The position numbers and the translations under genes are program-made. Of a stretch of DNA of 64,000 nt, positions 1-11,275 are shown one piece after another. Origin of the DNA: Astropecten irregularis (taxonomy: Eukaryota > Echinodermata > Asteroidea > Paxillosida > Astropectinidae). The stretch lies in NCBI GenBank assembly GCA_963971285.1, contig OZ020244.1:6510001-6574000 (forward strand), in the 5' to 3' direction. The notes under the pieces are model-generated. The model ran no database searches and was not told the DNA's origin. It saw only the letters and a program-made list of their open reading frames with translations. Within the stretch, counting starts at the first letter, position 1; each line of letters opens with the position of its first letter.

Positions 1-239
1 GTTGTTGTTTCGTGCAACAAAGCTGGGGACTACTTGATATGTGGCTAATAATGAAGATAATATTATATATGTCTCACAATTAATCATCCCCAACGATGAA
101 AATTGCACATTTGTCAGTAAAAAGGGAATTTACGACGCTATTTTTTTGATAAATGTTCGCGTACTTGGCTGTTGAGGTCAATCAGCTAGCCAAATTCTAG
201 TTACATGGCGGCACTTATACAGTGCCGAGTCACTACATG
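1..239. other. Unassigned sequence at left edge
   Basis: No exon, repeat or known element is recognised here. The stretch is AT-rich and has no coding signal. The similarity to DIRS-A copies elsewhere in the window starts at about position 240, so this may be XPC intron sequence or the unrecognised left end of that element. Confidence 0.3.
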
Positions 240-3178
240 CCAAGGCAGGCAAGAACCCGGCATGCGTCAACCCAGCCTACCTCCACCGTCAACTCCACAA
301 GCCCACCGCTCGTTGCGGAATAGCTCCTGTTGACGATTGGCAACAACATTGCAGAACTCCGAAGCACCCCTCTCGGACCTGCGGGACTGATTTTCGACGT
401 CCTTGAGGCCTTAAAACGCCCATCGGCGGAAAATACAAGGCAATTTTTCTTCTCCATCGGCTCTACCCAGGACATTGAAGAATTACCATGAATAGCTGTG
501 GCCACAGTCCCTTCCACGAAGGTCAACATTTCCAGCTAATCGTAACCACCAGGATGGCCGGCTCATGCCAGCCCTCAACACACTGGCCCTATACCCAATG
601 GGTATGGACCCCGTCGACACGTACCCCGCATCAAACAACCTCTGCGAGCAGGACCGAAGTCGACTCGGGCCAGCCCAACGGTCCCCAGTTCCTTTCTTCA
701 GATCGCAAACTTGGGGAACACAGGGGATTCCGACGCCTTACGTCTGGCTGTCATTCCACATCATCAGATGAGTAGGTCATCTCTGCCAATGACCTTACAC
801 CTGCTGCCACACACAACAAGACACAGTCCAGAGTTTTCGACTCCCGGTTCCTCCAAACCCCTGGAAGATGTCAAAAACACCCCGCTCAGGATACCCTTAG
901 CCCAAAGGTCTTTGTAGAGAATGGCAGTGACCTGATCCAACCAGGTCACATTCTCCTGGTATACGTAAACTCGCCCACAACGCCTGGCTTCTCGGCCCAG
1001 ATCTCGGCGAAGGACCGAACTACGTGTTCAAACGGTCCACTCGGAGCAACCATTGGACATCACCCAAATGACGAACGCTCGACGTCAGTCACATACCCAG
1101 CATAGGCGTGAAGTTCCGACTCCAAGAACTCCAACCCCACTACAAGGATCAACTTGGAATAGTTCCTGGTGAGGTTTGAACCCATGTCGTCCAGACTGGC
1201 GCAACGAGTAGGCCGCCACTCCGTACCAGCATCAGAACCACAACCACTGTGAGATTCTTAGTAGCCCTGCAACACATATGCCAGCACTATCACATATACC
1301 GAGAGCAAGCAAGAACATCTACACACCTACTCCTGACCTGTCACCCAGAGCGGATTGGTTGTGCCCCTCTGATCTGCGTCCCCGCCCTGGATCATCCAGG
1401 GGACGCCGGCAAGGACAACACCTCACTCCACCTTCCACTTCTCGACCGCCAATAACGACCCCACAGGTGGCCGCTGCGACCGAGACACTCGTCTGCCCTC
1501 CTACATAGCATGTATCATGTAAAAGCCATCTTAGGCGCCCCATGTCGCCTCTAAGGACAGTACTGGCAGTGACTTACACCAAGCACTGGACACACGCCTC
1601 CAATAGTCGTGCGTACGGGCAGGAAACTTCTCACCACCGTCGAGACAAACTAAGGGGCTCGGCCCGGACCAGTCGCGCAACGACCAGTCAATACTACCCG
1701 GGCCCGACACCCTCCACTACACTTGGCTTGGGGCCTACAGCCCCCAAAACCAACACCCAACATGCTGGACATCATACAAGGACCCTCACAGCGGGGCCTC
1801 ACAACGACGCCTCTGTCATGGCTACCCGGTGACTGTTTATACCTTTCCCAATGTGGTGCTACGAAGATGCTCCCTCTCCTTCTCCTACTATTACACCACT
1901 AACGGCTATGGCAGACCTCTGCCTACGCACCAGCTCCACACCAGGCTCCAAGTTTCTTCTACCCGCAGCTACAGGTCTGCTTGGACTACATGCGATGGTT
2001 TCGAGGATGGCCCTCCCCTCTCAACCTATGTGGCCAATGCACACACCTCCTATGGGCCACGTTCTACCGAATGGCCCCTAGCACACTACCGTGCATCTAC
2101 TAACCTTCCTCCTGTCAGTGGTTACGCCTACGAGGACCAGTGAAATCAGGGCCCTATCGATAGCTGAATGCCACATACGCCGGATGCCACACAGCACTCG
2201 ACTCCTTCCAACCATAGGCTTCCTCACCAAAAACTGATGCCCTGTCTTCGAGCCACCAGACACCTCTGTATCGTCTCGGACATCGCGCTCCGGTGACCCG
2301 TCAGGCAAGCTAGGGTGCCACGTCAGGGGTCTGATGTGGTACCTAGCCCAATCTAAGGACTTGAGAAGGAACCCCTCTCAGCCCTTCGCCACTACCACGA
2401 AGCCCAGCGTCGAAAGTCACGTTTATCCGCTGGATCGCCTCGACCGTCAAGTTTGCATGCCCAGTCTGCCCATCTAAACCGGGCCAGCAAACCCACTGAT
2501 ACATCAAGACCCAAGATGCGAGAACAGTACTTGCATCCTGGTCCTATTTCTGAGTTCTGTCATCAGACTTGGACGAGGCAGCATGCCCCTCCATTTTCTC
2601 CTCTTGCTACCTGAGGGACGCCCTGCGGAGCGACTTAACTCATGTACGACAGGAAAATCCTGGCTTCACCGACCTGGAAACCAGGATTCCTTCAGGCCTG
2701 CTGACAGATGGGCAAGACCTCCACGGAAGCTCTGCCCATGGCGAACTCACGATGGGCATTGTGCCCATTATGCTAACCTGATTCATATCCACCAAACTTT
2801 CCTGGCTCTCCATGTAGCCAGCCCACCACCGTAACTCGGTGCCACTCTGCATATAGTAGTAACCGTCTGGGGTAGGTTGAATGCAGTAGACTCCCCCCCA
2901 CCTGTTGTGGGTTGAGTCTACTAGTTCATACCTACCCAAGACGGTTGCGTCCCGCCCGTCCTCCCCACTTCTGGCCTCGAGCCTCCTGGCTTCAAAAAGA
3001 AGGACGATCATGGCGGCTATGTCGGTATGCATTGTGGGAGGTCAGGGTGCACCACGGTTGATCAAGTCTTTTCAGCGAAGCAGCAAATTGGCGCAGGGGA
3101 ATTTGCATATAGTAGTAACCGTCTGGGGTAGGTATGAACTAGTAGACTCAACCCACAACAGGTGGGGGGGATTTTAAC
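240..3178 (+). mobile_element. Degenerate DIRS retrotransposon (DIRS-A, + copy)
   Basis: This is a decayed tyrosine-recombinase retrotransposon with no intact frame. Three things identify it. First, the frame around 2569-2650 reads SIFSSCYLRD, the usual end of a DIRS tyrosine recombinase, where the Tyr is the nucleophile. Second, 2130-2300 resembles the recombinase region at 21640-21850. Third, 2842-2945 and 3103-3177 form the internal complementary region and right terminal repeat typical of DIRS. The same sequence recurs inverted at 41.0-46.0 kb, where stretches matching 260-480, 1740-1890, 2130-2460 and 2700-3110 can be followed. The left terminal repeat was not found, so the left boundary is approximate. 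The element lies in or upstream of the first visible XPC intron. Confidence 0.6.
2842..3177 (+). repeat. DIRS-A internal complementary region and right terminal repeat
   Basis: Positions 2842-2890 (catatagtagtaaccgtctg onward) repeat directly at 3107-3140. Positions 2896-2945 are the reverse complement of 3120-3176, sharing the stretch from cctgttgtgggttgag to tacctaccc. Two abutting half-complements of the element ends are what known DIRS elements carry as the internal complementary region, thought to template the circular intermediate. Confidence 0.65.
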
Positions 3179-3332
3179 CAAACTTGGTCTGAAGGAAGTC
3201 CATATAGGGAAGTTGTCTCCCAAAACTTTTCACCATCATGACGTCATCAGGTGTCACGTGACAAGCAATTTGAATTTAAAAATCAAAATCTTTAAAAATC
3301 AACAAAAATTGAACGGTTGGAGATATTAAGTT

Positions 3333-3770
3333 GATTCTTTCACCAAAATTGATTGTTAGGCAGGGTCTTCCTTTGTAACACATTACTTGACCTATGTGGC
3401 CTCTACTTTGGGTCAAACAGGAAGTAGCTCCTCATTTAAAAGTGGTAAGAGCTATGATCATGATGATTCTTTCACCAATAGACAATGTTGGCAAGGTCTT
3501 TAATTTGTGTTACATTGCTTGATCTCTGTGACCTCTACTTCCGGTCAAACCGGAAGTAGCTTCTCATTTAAAAGTGGTAAGAGCTATGATCATGATTCTT
3601 TCACCAAAAGTCAATGTTAGGCATGGTCTTTCATTTGTGTTACATTGCTTGATCTCTGTGACCTCTACTTCCGGTCAAACCTGAAGTAGCTCCTCATTTA
3701 AAAGTGGTAAGAGCTATGATCATGATTCTTTCGCCTAATGTCAATGTTATGCAAGGTGTTTCTTTTAGAC
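3333..3770. repeat. 130-bp tandem repeat, about 3.3 units
   Basis: Units begin at gattctttcacc or gattctttcgcc at 3333, 3465, 3594 and 3724, giving periods of 132, 129 and 130 bp. Each full unit carries a block of the form tgacctctacttccggtcaaa followed by ggaagtagct. In the second unit this block is a perfect 10-bp-arm palindrome (tacttccggt / accggaagta, loop caa). Single diverged units recur near 17516 and 18890. Confidence 0.85.
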
Positions 3771-3930
3771 ACAATTCTAATAGCGCTGCGCACTGACGCT
3801 AAAAATAGCACCGAACCTCAGACAAACATTGCAACGTGGCCATGCAAACGTGTGGTGAGTGGAAGTATGAGTGCGCGTCGCGCGTGGTGTGACGTCATTA
3901 GTGCGGAACGCTATTGACAAGCAATATATA
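3771..3930. other. Unassigned sequence
   Basis: Short spacer between the tandem repeat and the MITE. No coding or repeat signal is recognised; it is locally rich in CG dinucleotides around 3780-3890. Confidence 0.3.
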
Positions 3931-4350
3931 GGGTGTCCAAACAAAAAAATCACTTGTGTTGATAACTATTATATAAAAATTAAACTGTTTATCACTTCAA
4001 GATTCAGATATGTGATACAGCTATGTCTTGGCTATCACCATGTAGAATTTGAGCAAAATTGAGTGTAAAAACTAAGACTGAACTACCCAACCTCAAAACC
4101 TGATTTTCATCTTTCTTTCATACACATTATGTGTGTATTACCACTATGCATGTTATCCTTGCAAATTTGTTTTTAAGGAGTACTCTTTCAATTGGTCATA
4201 CTTTTGCCAATTTCAGTCCCAATATGCTTAAATTCTACTTGGTGATAGCCAAGACATGGCTGTATCACATATCTGAATCTTCTTGAAGTGACAAACAGTT
4301 TAATTTTAACATAATGGGTCCTGGCACAGTGTTGCGTTCTGGGACACCCG
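3931..4350. mobile_element. Mariner-type MITE with long terminal inverted repeats
   Basis: The left end (gggtgtccaaac...) and the reverse complement of the right end (gggtgtcccagaac...) match over roughly 130 bp with indels. The match includes a shared aaattaaactgttt and a shared block from gattcagatatgtg to tcttggctatcacca. Flanking bases are tata on the left and gtata on the right, consistent with a TA target duplication. It is about 420 bp and has no transposase, so it is non-autonomous. GGGTGTCC ends are known from Tc1/mariner relatives. Confidence 0.75.
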
Positions 4351-5365
4351 GTATATCATATGCGGAAAAGCCTTATGTGCTGTTTCCAACAGCCATAAAC
4401 TCTAGTTTTTTGTGTGTATGTACTGTAAAATCTCGATGACTCAAACCTCAAGGGAATGAGTGAAATCTTTGAGTCATCCTGACTTTGACTCATGCATGGT
4501 TTGAATTGTCAAGTCAAATTGTGCACACAGTAGGGGATCAACTGACAATGGAAGTGGCATGTTACACAGCCCAAATTACATGTACATTTTCAGGTACATG
4601 TGTTTTGATACATTTCTCACCTGAAAGTTGATATTTAGCGTTGATATTTCTTCTTCTTCTTTTTTCTTCTAAATTACGCATTTCATATATCCGCACCGTT
4701 CCTATGATAAAATCTAATCTATCACCACGATCGCGTGAGTTAAGGTTGGATTTTTGTTTTGAAAACATATGAAAAGGCATCTTTTATCTTTCCTAAGTTA
4801 AAGTTTAAAGTGAGGTACAAAATAATCTACAAGCTTGAGCAAAACAGACATGTGTTTTTTGTAACGACTCAACGAACTGTCAAAAACCAACCATGTATTT
4901 AAACATACACGATACTGTAATCGTAGACTTAAGTGGGATTTTGACCTTAGGTAATTTTACAAAAGTATTTATGTACACAGAAGCGTATTCTTTCGGCGGG
5001 AATAAAGCATCATGTCTAGTTAAGCGGACATTCAAGTCATCCAAAGTGGAAGGGTTTTACTGAGACTACCCAGAGATATGTCTTAACTTGCAACGTATTT
5101 CACACCCTTGCCAAGAAACTTGCGATGTGTTCAACATGTTGCAAGTTTTATGAAATGGATGTGCGTCGCATCGTAAAATTGCTACGTGTTAACACTTTGC
5201 AATTGGAGTTGCGACGCATTGTGGAACTTTATGAAATCGGCCTTACATTTTTCTTGCTCAGCCCCGATACTTTGGGAAGCTAATGCTAATGGGAGGTCAT
5301 ATCAACCTCTACTTCTCTTCATTTGAGTTTTTATGATCGACTCTGTGTGTTTTTTTGTGAAACAG
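4351..5365. other. XPC: Intronic sequence upstream of the first visible XPC exon
   Basis: No upstream XPC exon was recognised. The 3' splice site at its right end is good: a run of seven T followed by gtgaaacag at 5352-5365. The intron's left end lies outside the window or within unrecognised sequence. Weak inverted similarity between about 4422 and 5062 may be a worn pogo-like MITE. Confidence 0.4.
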
Positions 5366-5459
5366 TACCCGGACTTAATCAGACTGCTCGAAAGCTTGGA
5401 ATTGATTGTGTACCTGCTATGGTTGGATGGGATTACCATGGCGGATATAGCCATCCAGT
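5366..5459 (+). CDS. XPC: XPC internal exon (end of the BHD3 region)
   Basis: XPC (Rad4 family) is the nuclear damage sensor of global-genome nucleotide excision repair; it binds distorted DNA with RAD23 and centrin and recruits TFIIH. This 94-nt exon encodes [18 protein letters not shown] followed by [12 protein letters not shown] and part of a Val codon. That closely matches the segment of vertebrate XPC near the end of beta-hairpin domain 3 (ARKLDIDC and HGGYSHPV, from memory). The acceptor is a T-rich tract ending aaacag and the donor is GTAAGT at 5460. The first two bases (TA) complete a codon begun upstream, probably Leu. The exon ends in phase 2, and the next exon supplies the G that completes Val. 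The frame is intact and the gene is likely functional. Earlier exons are off the left edge. Confidence 0.9.
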
Positions 5460-5698
5460 GTAAGTAAAGAAAATGATCATCCAAGATTTGACCTTTGGAA
5501 TTAATTTTTCAAGGAAATGTTTAATTTGGGTTTTTGTTATTGGAAATTTCGAACTTATTTTACAACCAAACCTTTGTCGAATGTTTCTAGAAATCAAACC
5601 AATGTTCATTAGGTAATTACAATGTTTTATTTTGCTGCTTACACAAATTTTATGTGGAAATCATTTTATCTAAACGTGTGTTTCTAATTTTGCATAAG

Positions 5699-5721
5699 AA
5701 TCAAATCAAATCAAATCAAAA
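5699..5721. repeat. Short (TCAAA)n microsatellite
   Basis: Four consecutive TCAAA units, about 10 bp left of the outer DIRS end. Confidence 0.7.
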
Positions 5722-6221
5722 TTGTCAGCTTCGTGTCCTACTTACCTGTTGAACCTACCATTGCATATTTCCCTAGCTTCGTGAAATAACCGCTAATTAT
5801 TTGCCATAGAGCGCCACGGCGCCCTTATGAGTCATTACCCACAATAGTCAGAGCCTGCCTAAACGTCCTCTTTTCTGTAGCACTCATAGCGTTAAAGAAA
5901 AGACTCTTGTGTCTCTCCGTTTTACTGCTTTCTTAATCTCTATTATTCTGGAGATTAACTATAATTTTGTGTAGTTCTTCTGCTTTATTTTCTGGTTTCA
6001 CCGAGAGAGCTTGGAATCTTTTTTGTTGATTTTTCTTTCCTTGTGTTTTCATGTGGGTAGGAGCTGTAAGTAGCATAGACACGTTCTCAGACCTGGGGGA
6101 GGGGGTGTGATCCTGTTGCTGGGTCTTACTTCCGTATACGTTTGTGCACAAATACATAGCTACATATATATATAAAAATGAAAACCTGGGGGGGGGGGGG
6201 GGTTGAGAACCTGACCAGTGG

Positions 6222-6966
6222 TTGGTATTATACGGCACCATCCATTGCTTCAGACTCAGTACAAACCCGGGGTTGGCAGAAGTCCGCGAGCCACGGAGTC
6301 CAGTAATAAGGCAAAGTGCCGAGATCGGTCTAGCTCGGTGGCCAGGAGGTCCATCGATACCGGTTTTTCTGGGGATTCACCATGATTACCCTCTGTCGTC
6401 GTCAAAGGGCACTAGGCCGAAAGTAGCAAAACTGATCAGGCAAGCGGGATTTTTTTCAAGATCAGCGGGTGGTCCGAGTAACCAGAATAATTCCGATCCA
6501 ATCGGGTTTTTCCAACACACTGGTAGGTACATCAGAAACACTGAGTCACGGTTCTATAAATCTGGGCACGCCACCCGAGATTCTTTCAGATATTCCCTCT
6601 GGTATTTCGGGCTTAAAGGTGTGCATTCGCGAGCCACAGGCCCACTCGCGGCGGAAGAAAAACATCGAATGCACCCTTGCTATTCTAGCTCGTCTACTGC
6701 GTTATAGCTCTAGCTCGTCATCGGCCTCGGACCATATCGTCAGACCCTAGGCAATGCCCAAAGCGAAAGGGGAAGGACGTTACATAGGAGTTTCCATGCA
6801 TTGTCTGCACAGCTGGCAGCTATGGTGCCTCATCGGTCTCCTCCCCATGGCCCACTTGGCTCCCACTCAACCGGTGGAGAGGGATCTGCCGGAAGGGGCT
6901 CAGGAATCGGATCGGGAATCACATTCAGCTATTTTGATTTTCCCTTCTGATTCTTTTCAAGACTGA
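6222..6966 (+). pseudogene. Outer DIRS ORF1 (gag-like) 5' part
   Basis: Overlapping open frames in two phases (6222-6707, 6469-6750, 6754-6966) lie where DIRS ORF1 is expected, after the left terminal repeat and before the rest of ORF1. No conserved domain can be named. Composition is rich in Ser, Pro and Arg. The frame shifts several times. Assignment is by position within the element. Confidence 0.4.
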
Positions 6967-7190
6967 TTCGTACATCGAATGTTTCGTACGTCGTGATAGC
7001 GTTTATGTTTCCCCTTCCTGAGCCCGTTCTCCAGGGAGAGATGCACGACCACTTGAGGGCGCTCTCAATCCATCCAGCCAGAAATTAGACCACTAAACTC
7101 AGATTGCGAGTCTACTGAAGCTCACCCCTTCGCAGTTACTGATAGGGAGATAAGTATCCGTCCCGGCCACGGATTCCCGGCCTTCCTATA

Positions 7191-8042
7191 CAGTGTGTAT
7201 CAAAAAAAACGCAACAGGATTTAAATTCAAATGTGTGAAGATTGTGTTAGCTTTCCAGTAAAGTGAATAGTATCATGTTAAAGCCACATTTCTCCTCTTT
7301 CCAATGATATGTTTTTTTATTCATACACGGTCACGGATGGCTGAGTAATCATTCTTTTTGGACAATGGGTCAGAATGGACTTGGGACCAAGTTTTACACA
7401 TGGCTTAGAGCATCAAACTCATCAATGATTCTTTGTCGGAGAGTTGCAATATCAGGTGGAGGGGTAATTTACACTTTCCCAAAGAAAAAAAGTTAAAAAT
7501 CAGACCTGGAAATGGATACTTACAGATTTTAAATGAAAATGTGATTGGGATTACTGAATTAATGGAAAACTTTCCTATGCAACAAAGGGGTGTGTTCAGA
7601 TGCCTTTGGTGGGCTCAGGATGGCGCATTAGCCCATCGACTAGTAGCAGTAAGAAACAGATTGGCTGAGGTTTTTGGACATCGAGTGATTGCTTGTATCA
7701 TGATTTGGAGTGGCCATCACTTGTTGTGACTTTTTCTTCTGGGGTTATCTCAAGAGCAAATTGTTGATTACCCTCCACCTGATATTGCAACTCTCCGACA
7801 AAGAATCATTGATGTGTTTGATGCTCTAAGTCGTGTGTAAAACTTGGTCCCAAGTCCATTCTGACCCATTGTCCAAAAAGAATGATAACTCAGCCATCTG
7901 TGACCGTGTATGAATAAAAAAGCATATCATTGGAAAGAGGAGAAATGTGGCTTTAACATGATACTATTCACTTTGCTGTAAAGTTAACGCAATCTTCAGA
8001 TATTTGAATTTAAATCCTGTTGCGGTTTTTTGATACACACTG
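7191..8042. mobile_element. Mariner-like element with approximately 270-bp inverted arms
   Basis: Ends cagtgtgtatcaaaaaa (7191) and the reverse complement of ttttttgatacacactg (8042) are flanked by TA on both sides, the mariner target duplication. The inverted identity runs far inward: 7191 to about 7465 matches the complement of about 7770-8042. It includes coding sequence, because the stretch reading PPPDIATLRQRIID on the + strand at the right arm is present reversed in the left arm. The 852-bp element is therefore a snap-back derivative rather than a simple internally deleted copy. It sits in the gag region of the outer DIRS, so it arrived after that element. Confidence 0.85.
7433..7840 (+). 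pseudogene. Mariner-like transposase C-terminal fragment
   Basis: The frame 7433-7729 contains AQDGALAHRLVAVRNRLAE and VFGHRVIA. This resembles the second catalytic Asp region (QDGAPAH) of DDE transposases encoded by mariner/Tc1-like elements, with the family's downstream sequence around 7740-7840 (LWGY-like, then PPPDIATLRQRIID). The N-terminal DNA-binding half and first catalytic Asp are absent. A frame change falls after position 7729. It is non-functional. Confidence 0.75.
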
Positions 8043-8301
8043 TATAAGAGACGGACGGGCGCCAATGAAGAAACGCCTGAGTTCCCAGTGGAAAGAGATT
8101 TTGTCAACAAACTCAATTAAGTTGCTGAGCGCAAACAGTAGCAACTGTTTGCAAAGGGGCTTTGTCATCCTATTCGCGTCCCTAAGAAGGATTAGGATGA
8201 ATTCTTTACAGTCCCTGCAATACCTGACGCAGCCAGGGATAAGATGGCCACAGACTCAGGTAGACAGTCGGTCAAGGCTCCTTTTGTCGAACCAGTACGT
8301 A

Positions 8302-8800
8302 ACAAGCTGTCGTGAAAACCGACAAGGCCTCTCGCATGGGCGTGAAGGCGACCTCCTTCCTGCTCGTTTTATCAGAATACCTAGTGGCGGCCTGTGCTCA
8401 CAAGGCTATAGGTGCCTTCCAACATCTCGAGGACGGTTTGCGTATCGTTCTGGACCAGTTTGCCTGCATTTCGGCCCTGGCCACAACCTCCAGGCACGGC
8501 AATGTGTTGGATGCAATCTTCTTGCCATCGGATGGGGTGAGGAGATGGTTTGAAGGTTTCCGCTTGTGGAAAGAGGATCTGTTCACTGCTTGTCTTCAGA
8601 CTATGATGGAGTCTGAGGCAAAGCGGCTTGAGGCTACCGACAGAATAAACCTGCAAGCCCTCCGCAAGAAAACCCCTGCAGCAAATCGGATCTCAACTAA
8701 TCTGGCCAGGGGCAAGGGTTTCAAGAAGCCTTTCCCGCCAATCGTGTCGCGGCGCTTGGCCTCTTCCACATCCACACAGCCAGCTACAACTTGGCAATAG
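8302..8800 (+). pseudogene. Outer DIRS ORF1 (gag-like) 3' part
   Basis: A 162-residue frame ends at the stop at 8798-8800. It is Leu- and Ala-rich (LLVLSEYLVAACAHKAIGAF) and predicted largely helical. It ends in a basic segment (LARGKGFKKPFPP) that could bind nucleic acid. DIRS ORF1 proteins have this general make-up and position, directly upstream of the reverse transcriptase. No catalytic motif is expected or seen. It is separated from the earlier gag-like part by the mariner-like insertion. Confidence 0.5.
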
Positions 8801-8959
8801 CTAAGGCTGGCCAACTGCGAGGGGACGTGGTTCCAAGTTCTCCGCTTGCTCCAAGCCTTCTGGAGCGGGCCGCTGACGCGGCTGTGGACCCCCAGCCTGG
8901 GCCCGTTTGGACCGATTAAAGCACTTGGGAGGGAATTAGGCCCTTTACTGCACCGACAG

Positions 8960-9144
8960 ATAAGTGCTCCAAACCATCATGCATGGTTACAATTTGGAGT
9001 TTACGGACACTCCCCCGTCGGTGCAAGTCCGATCCACCCCAGTCCCAAGGGACCAGGGAAAGAGAGCAGCCTTGGAAAAGGAAATAATCAACATTTTTGG
9101 AGAAAAAGCGATATCAACGGGTGAGCAGATTGGATCAAATGTCT
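8960..9144 (+). pseudogene. Outer DIRS reverse transcriptase, N-terminal fragment
   Basis: The frame reading AALEKEIINIFGEKAIST near 9065-9120 fits the start of DIRS polymerases, where an acidic-basic helix precedes the fingers. Coding similarity stops at about 9144, where the inner DIRS begins, and resumes at 14342. The split marks the insertion point. Confidence 0.6.
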
Positions 9145-9296
9145 GGGTCTACTTCACTCATCTTACCTGTAGAGCCACTACTTATGCATATTTCCCTAGA
9201 CCGACAGGTATTCACGCTAAGAATTGATACAACAGTGCCCCCTATTGACCTACCCACAGTGCCCCGTGGCGTGTATGTAAGCGTCCTCTTTTCTCT
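9145..9296 (+). repeat. Inner DIRS left inverted terminal repeat
   Basis: Reverse complement of 14186-14341 with scattered mismatches. Its outer half is repeated as a complement at 14034-14081. Confidence 0.8.
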
Positions 9297-9981
9297 TAGC
9301 GTCAGGGCGGGTAGGATGTGTTTACGTTCCATCCGTGATTTCACGCAAAAAGAGTTTTCGGTACTAAATGTATTTTGGAAACAATGTTTGTAGAGTTTTT
9401 AGTGTGTCTTCGTATTTAGTTTTTAAGTTATGAAGTGTTTGATAACAGCTGGTCCCGCAAATCCTGTTAGAAATAACCATTCCCCAGGGCGGACCGCACT
9501 CTCCTGTACAGATTCCGCCGGGTATACCAAAATTTACCCTGGCGGCAGTCCCCGGCCCAGCGCCCCCAGCCAAACCTTGTTTGTGACGCTGGCAGTTCCG
9601 TTGGCCAGGTTGGGGACCACAACCGGTCCCCGTCTGCGGCCGCAAATCCTGGGGGAAAACAACCTTTCACCAGGGCGTTATTGTCTATTGTTTGTGAAGA
9701 GGCCTTTCAGCCATAAGCCTACACTACATGTACCTATCATGTATCTGTCCCTACTGCCGCCCAGGATTTTCCATGTTCGCCACGATCGTCTCATCCCTCG
9801 GAGTATTTATCTGACGACGAGGGTGTGGCCCAACTACAGTGGTTTTTCCGTTGCAGAGTCCGAGCTTCATCTCGTGCAGAGAAACATGACTTGTTACATT
9901 TCCCACCGAGGAGCCTTCTCTGTGGGACCACAGGTCATTTACGCACATGATGACCAGCGACAACAAGTTTTTCCCGGTGTG

Positions 9982-10680
9982 GCGTTCTCAGCTGACTCCC
10001 CGTCTCAGCTGTCCCCCTTACTAAATATAAGTACCAATACGTCATGCTATCTCTGCGCACAACAACGGTAAAGTCTTCCGTTTAAGTGCCGTACTGAGCT
10101 GTGGTCGAGCTGTGCATTCCATGCTTCACAACACAACAGGTTTTTTCCTTCTTTTGAAGGCCATGCATTGCTTCTGTGATTTATTACAAAATACTACAGG
10201 AAAGGAATGAACACGCTACAAAAACACTAGCTGAACCAGGGGTTTTAACGTAAAGACATGGAGGTCAAGGAAAGGGAAGGGGGTGAATAAGAGAAGAAAC
10301 AGAAAGAAGAGGAGAGAAGACAGAGATGGGAAAGAAATTGGGGGGGGGGGGTTTGGTTTGATAGCTGGAGGTCAAAAGGTTGAAAGTTGACAGATGGACT
10401 AACAGCCCATCATTGGATGTAGGACGAGTGCTATTTGCCTGATATTTGACCTGTACCCTTATATAAATTGACAAATATTCGCCAGAGAATGCTCACTCTA
10501 CGTACCCAAAAGAATACTTCATTAAAATAATTGTTGAATTAATAACATCAAGGAATCTCTCGCTACCGTGCAATAGTTAGTCATGGGGGGAAATCGCAGC
10601 AAGGAGACCGTGCACGTGTTGGTCTGACCTGTCCCCCTACGTAAGGGGGACAGCTGAGACGGGGAGTCAGCTGAGACCGC
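9982..10680. mobile_element. TIR repeat R1, copy 1 (approximately 0.7 kb)
   Basis: The ends gcgttctcagctgactcccc (9982) and the complement of ggggagtcagctgagaccgc (10680) match for about 38 bp. No transposase frame is present. It interrupts gag-like sequence of the inner DIRS, which reads up to about 9980. A second, inverted copy lies at about 37700-38210 and shares several internal blocks, including gttagtcatgggg and the segment around 10340-10480. It is a non-autonomous DNA transposon of unknown superfamily; no clear target duplication was seen. Confidence 0.7.
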
Positions 10681-11275
10681 CATACCGGTGATCCCATTGG
10701 ACCCGATGTGTCAAGTGAATTTCAGGGACCATGTCCATGGCATACCCGATTCTGGAGTGCGATTATTATTGTTTCCCCCACGGTGGCGGATTTGGAGATT
10801 TTCTTCTCCGCTCAAGTAGAGGACAAGTAGGCAGCGGAATGAGAGGTGTTCGGTGTCCAAGCCGACAAGGTCCCCTGGACGAGGTCCGCAGTACGCTGAG
10901 GATACACTGGATAAGGTGGGAACGTTCCCCCTGCAGGGAAGCTTGAAGATTTCAGACTGTCTGAAGCCAAGAGTTTGAGGTCCACTGAGGGGGTTAACCT
11001 CCAGGGGTCCTCCAGCCCCAGCACCCAAATCAGAACAGGGTAGAGACAGGCCATCATTCGTGAATCCCAGACCTAGCCCACTTGGATACCCAACAGCCAC
11101 CTCGTCTTGTGGCTACCCCTGGCAGCCCCAGCCTGCAACAGGGCAACATCAGCTGAGGCCAGGCTTGTGTTTCTCAGCCCGCCTGGTTCCCTGGGCAGGG
11201 AAGGTTATTACTCTCCCGCCTCCTGTGAGCCACGCTCTGGGACCCATAGGAGGCTGACTCCAGGGGTTTGCAGGG

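Noticed and set aside
3871-4062. 63-codon open frame
   Set aside because: It runs across the end of the mariner-type MITE (starts 3931) and follows its terminal repeat; not a gene.
4422-5062. Possible pogo-like MITE: actgtaaaatctcgatgact at left and ggatgacttgaatgtcc / ttttactg at right
   Set aside because: Inverted match is patchy and the flanking TA duplication is not clear on the right side.
9430-10071. 213-codon frame as a single gene
   Set aside because: It crosses the boundary of the R1 repeat at 9982, so its last part is element sequence; only the first part is inner-DIRS gag-like.
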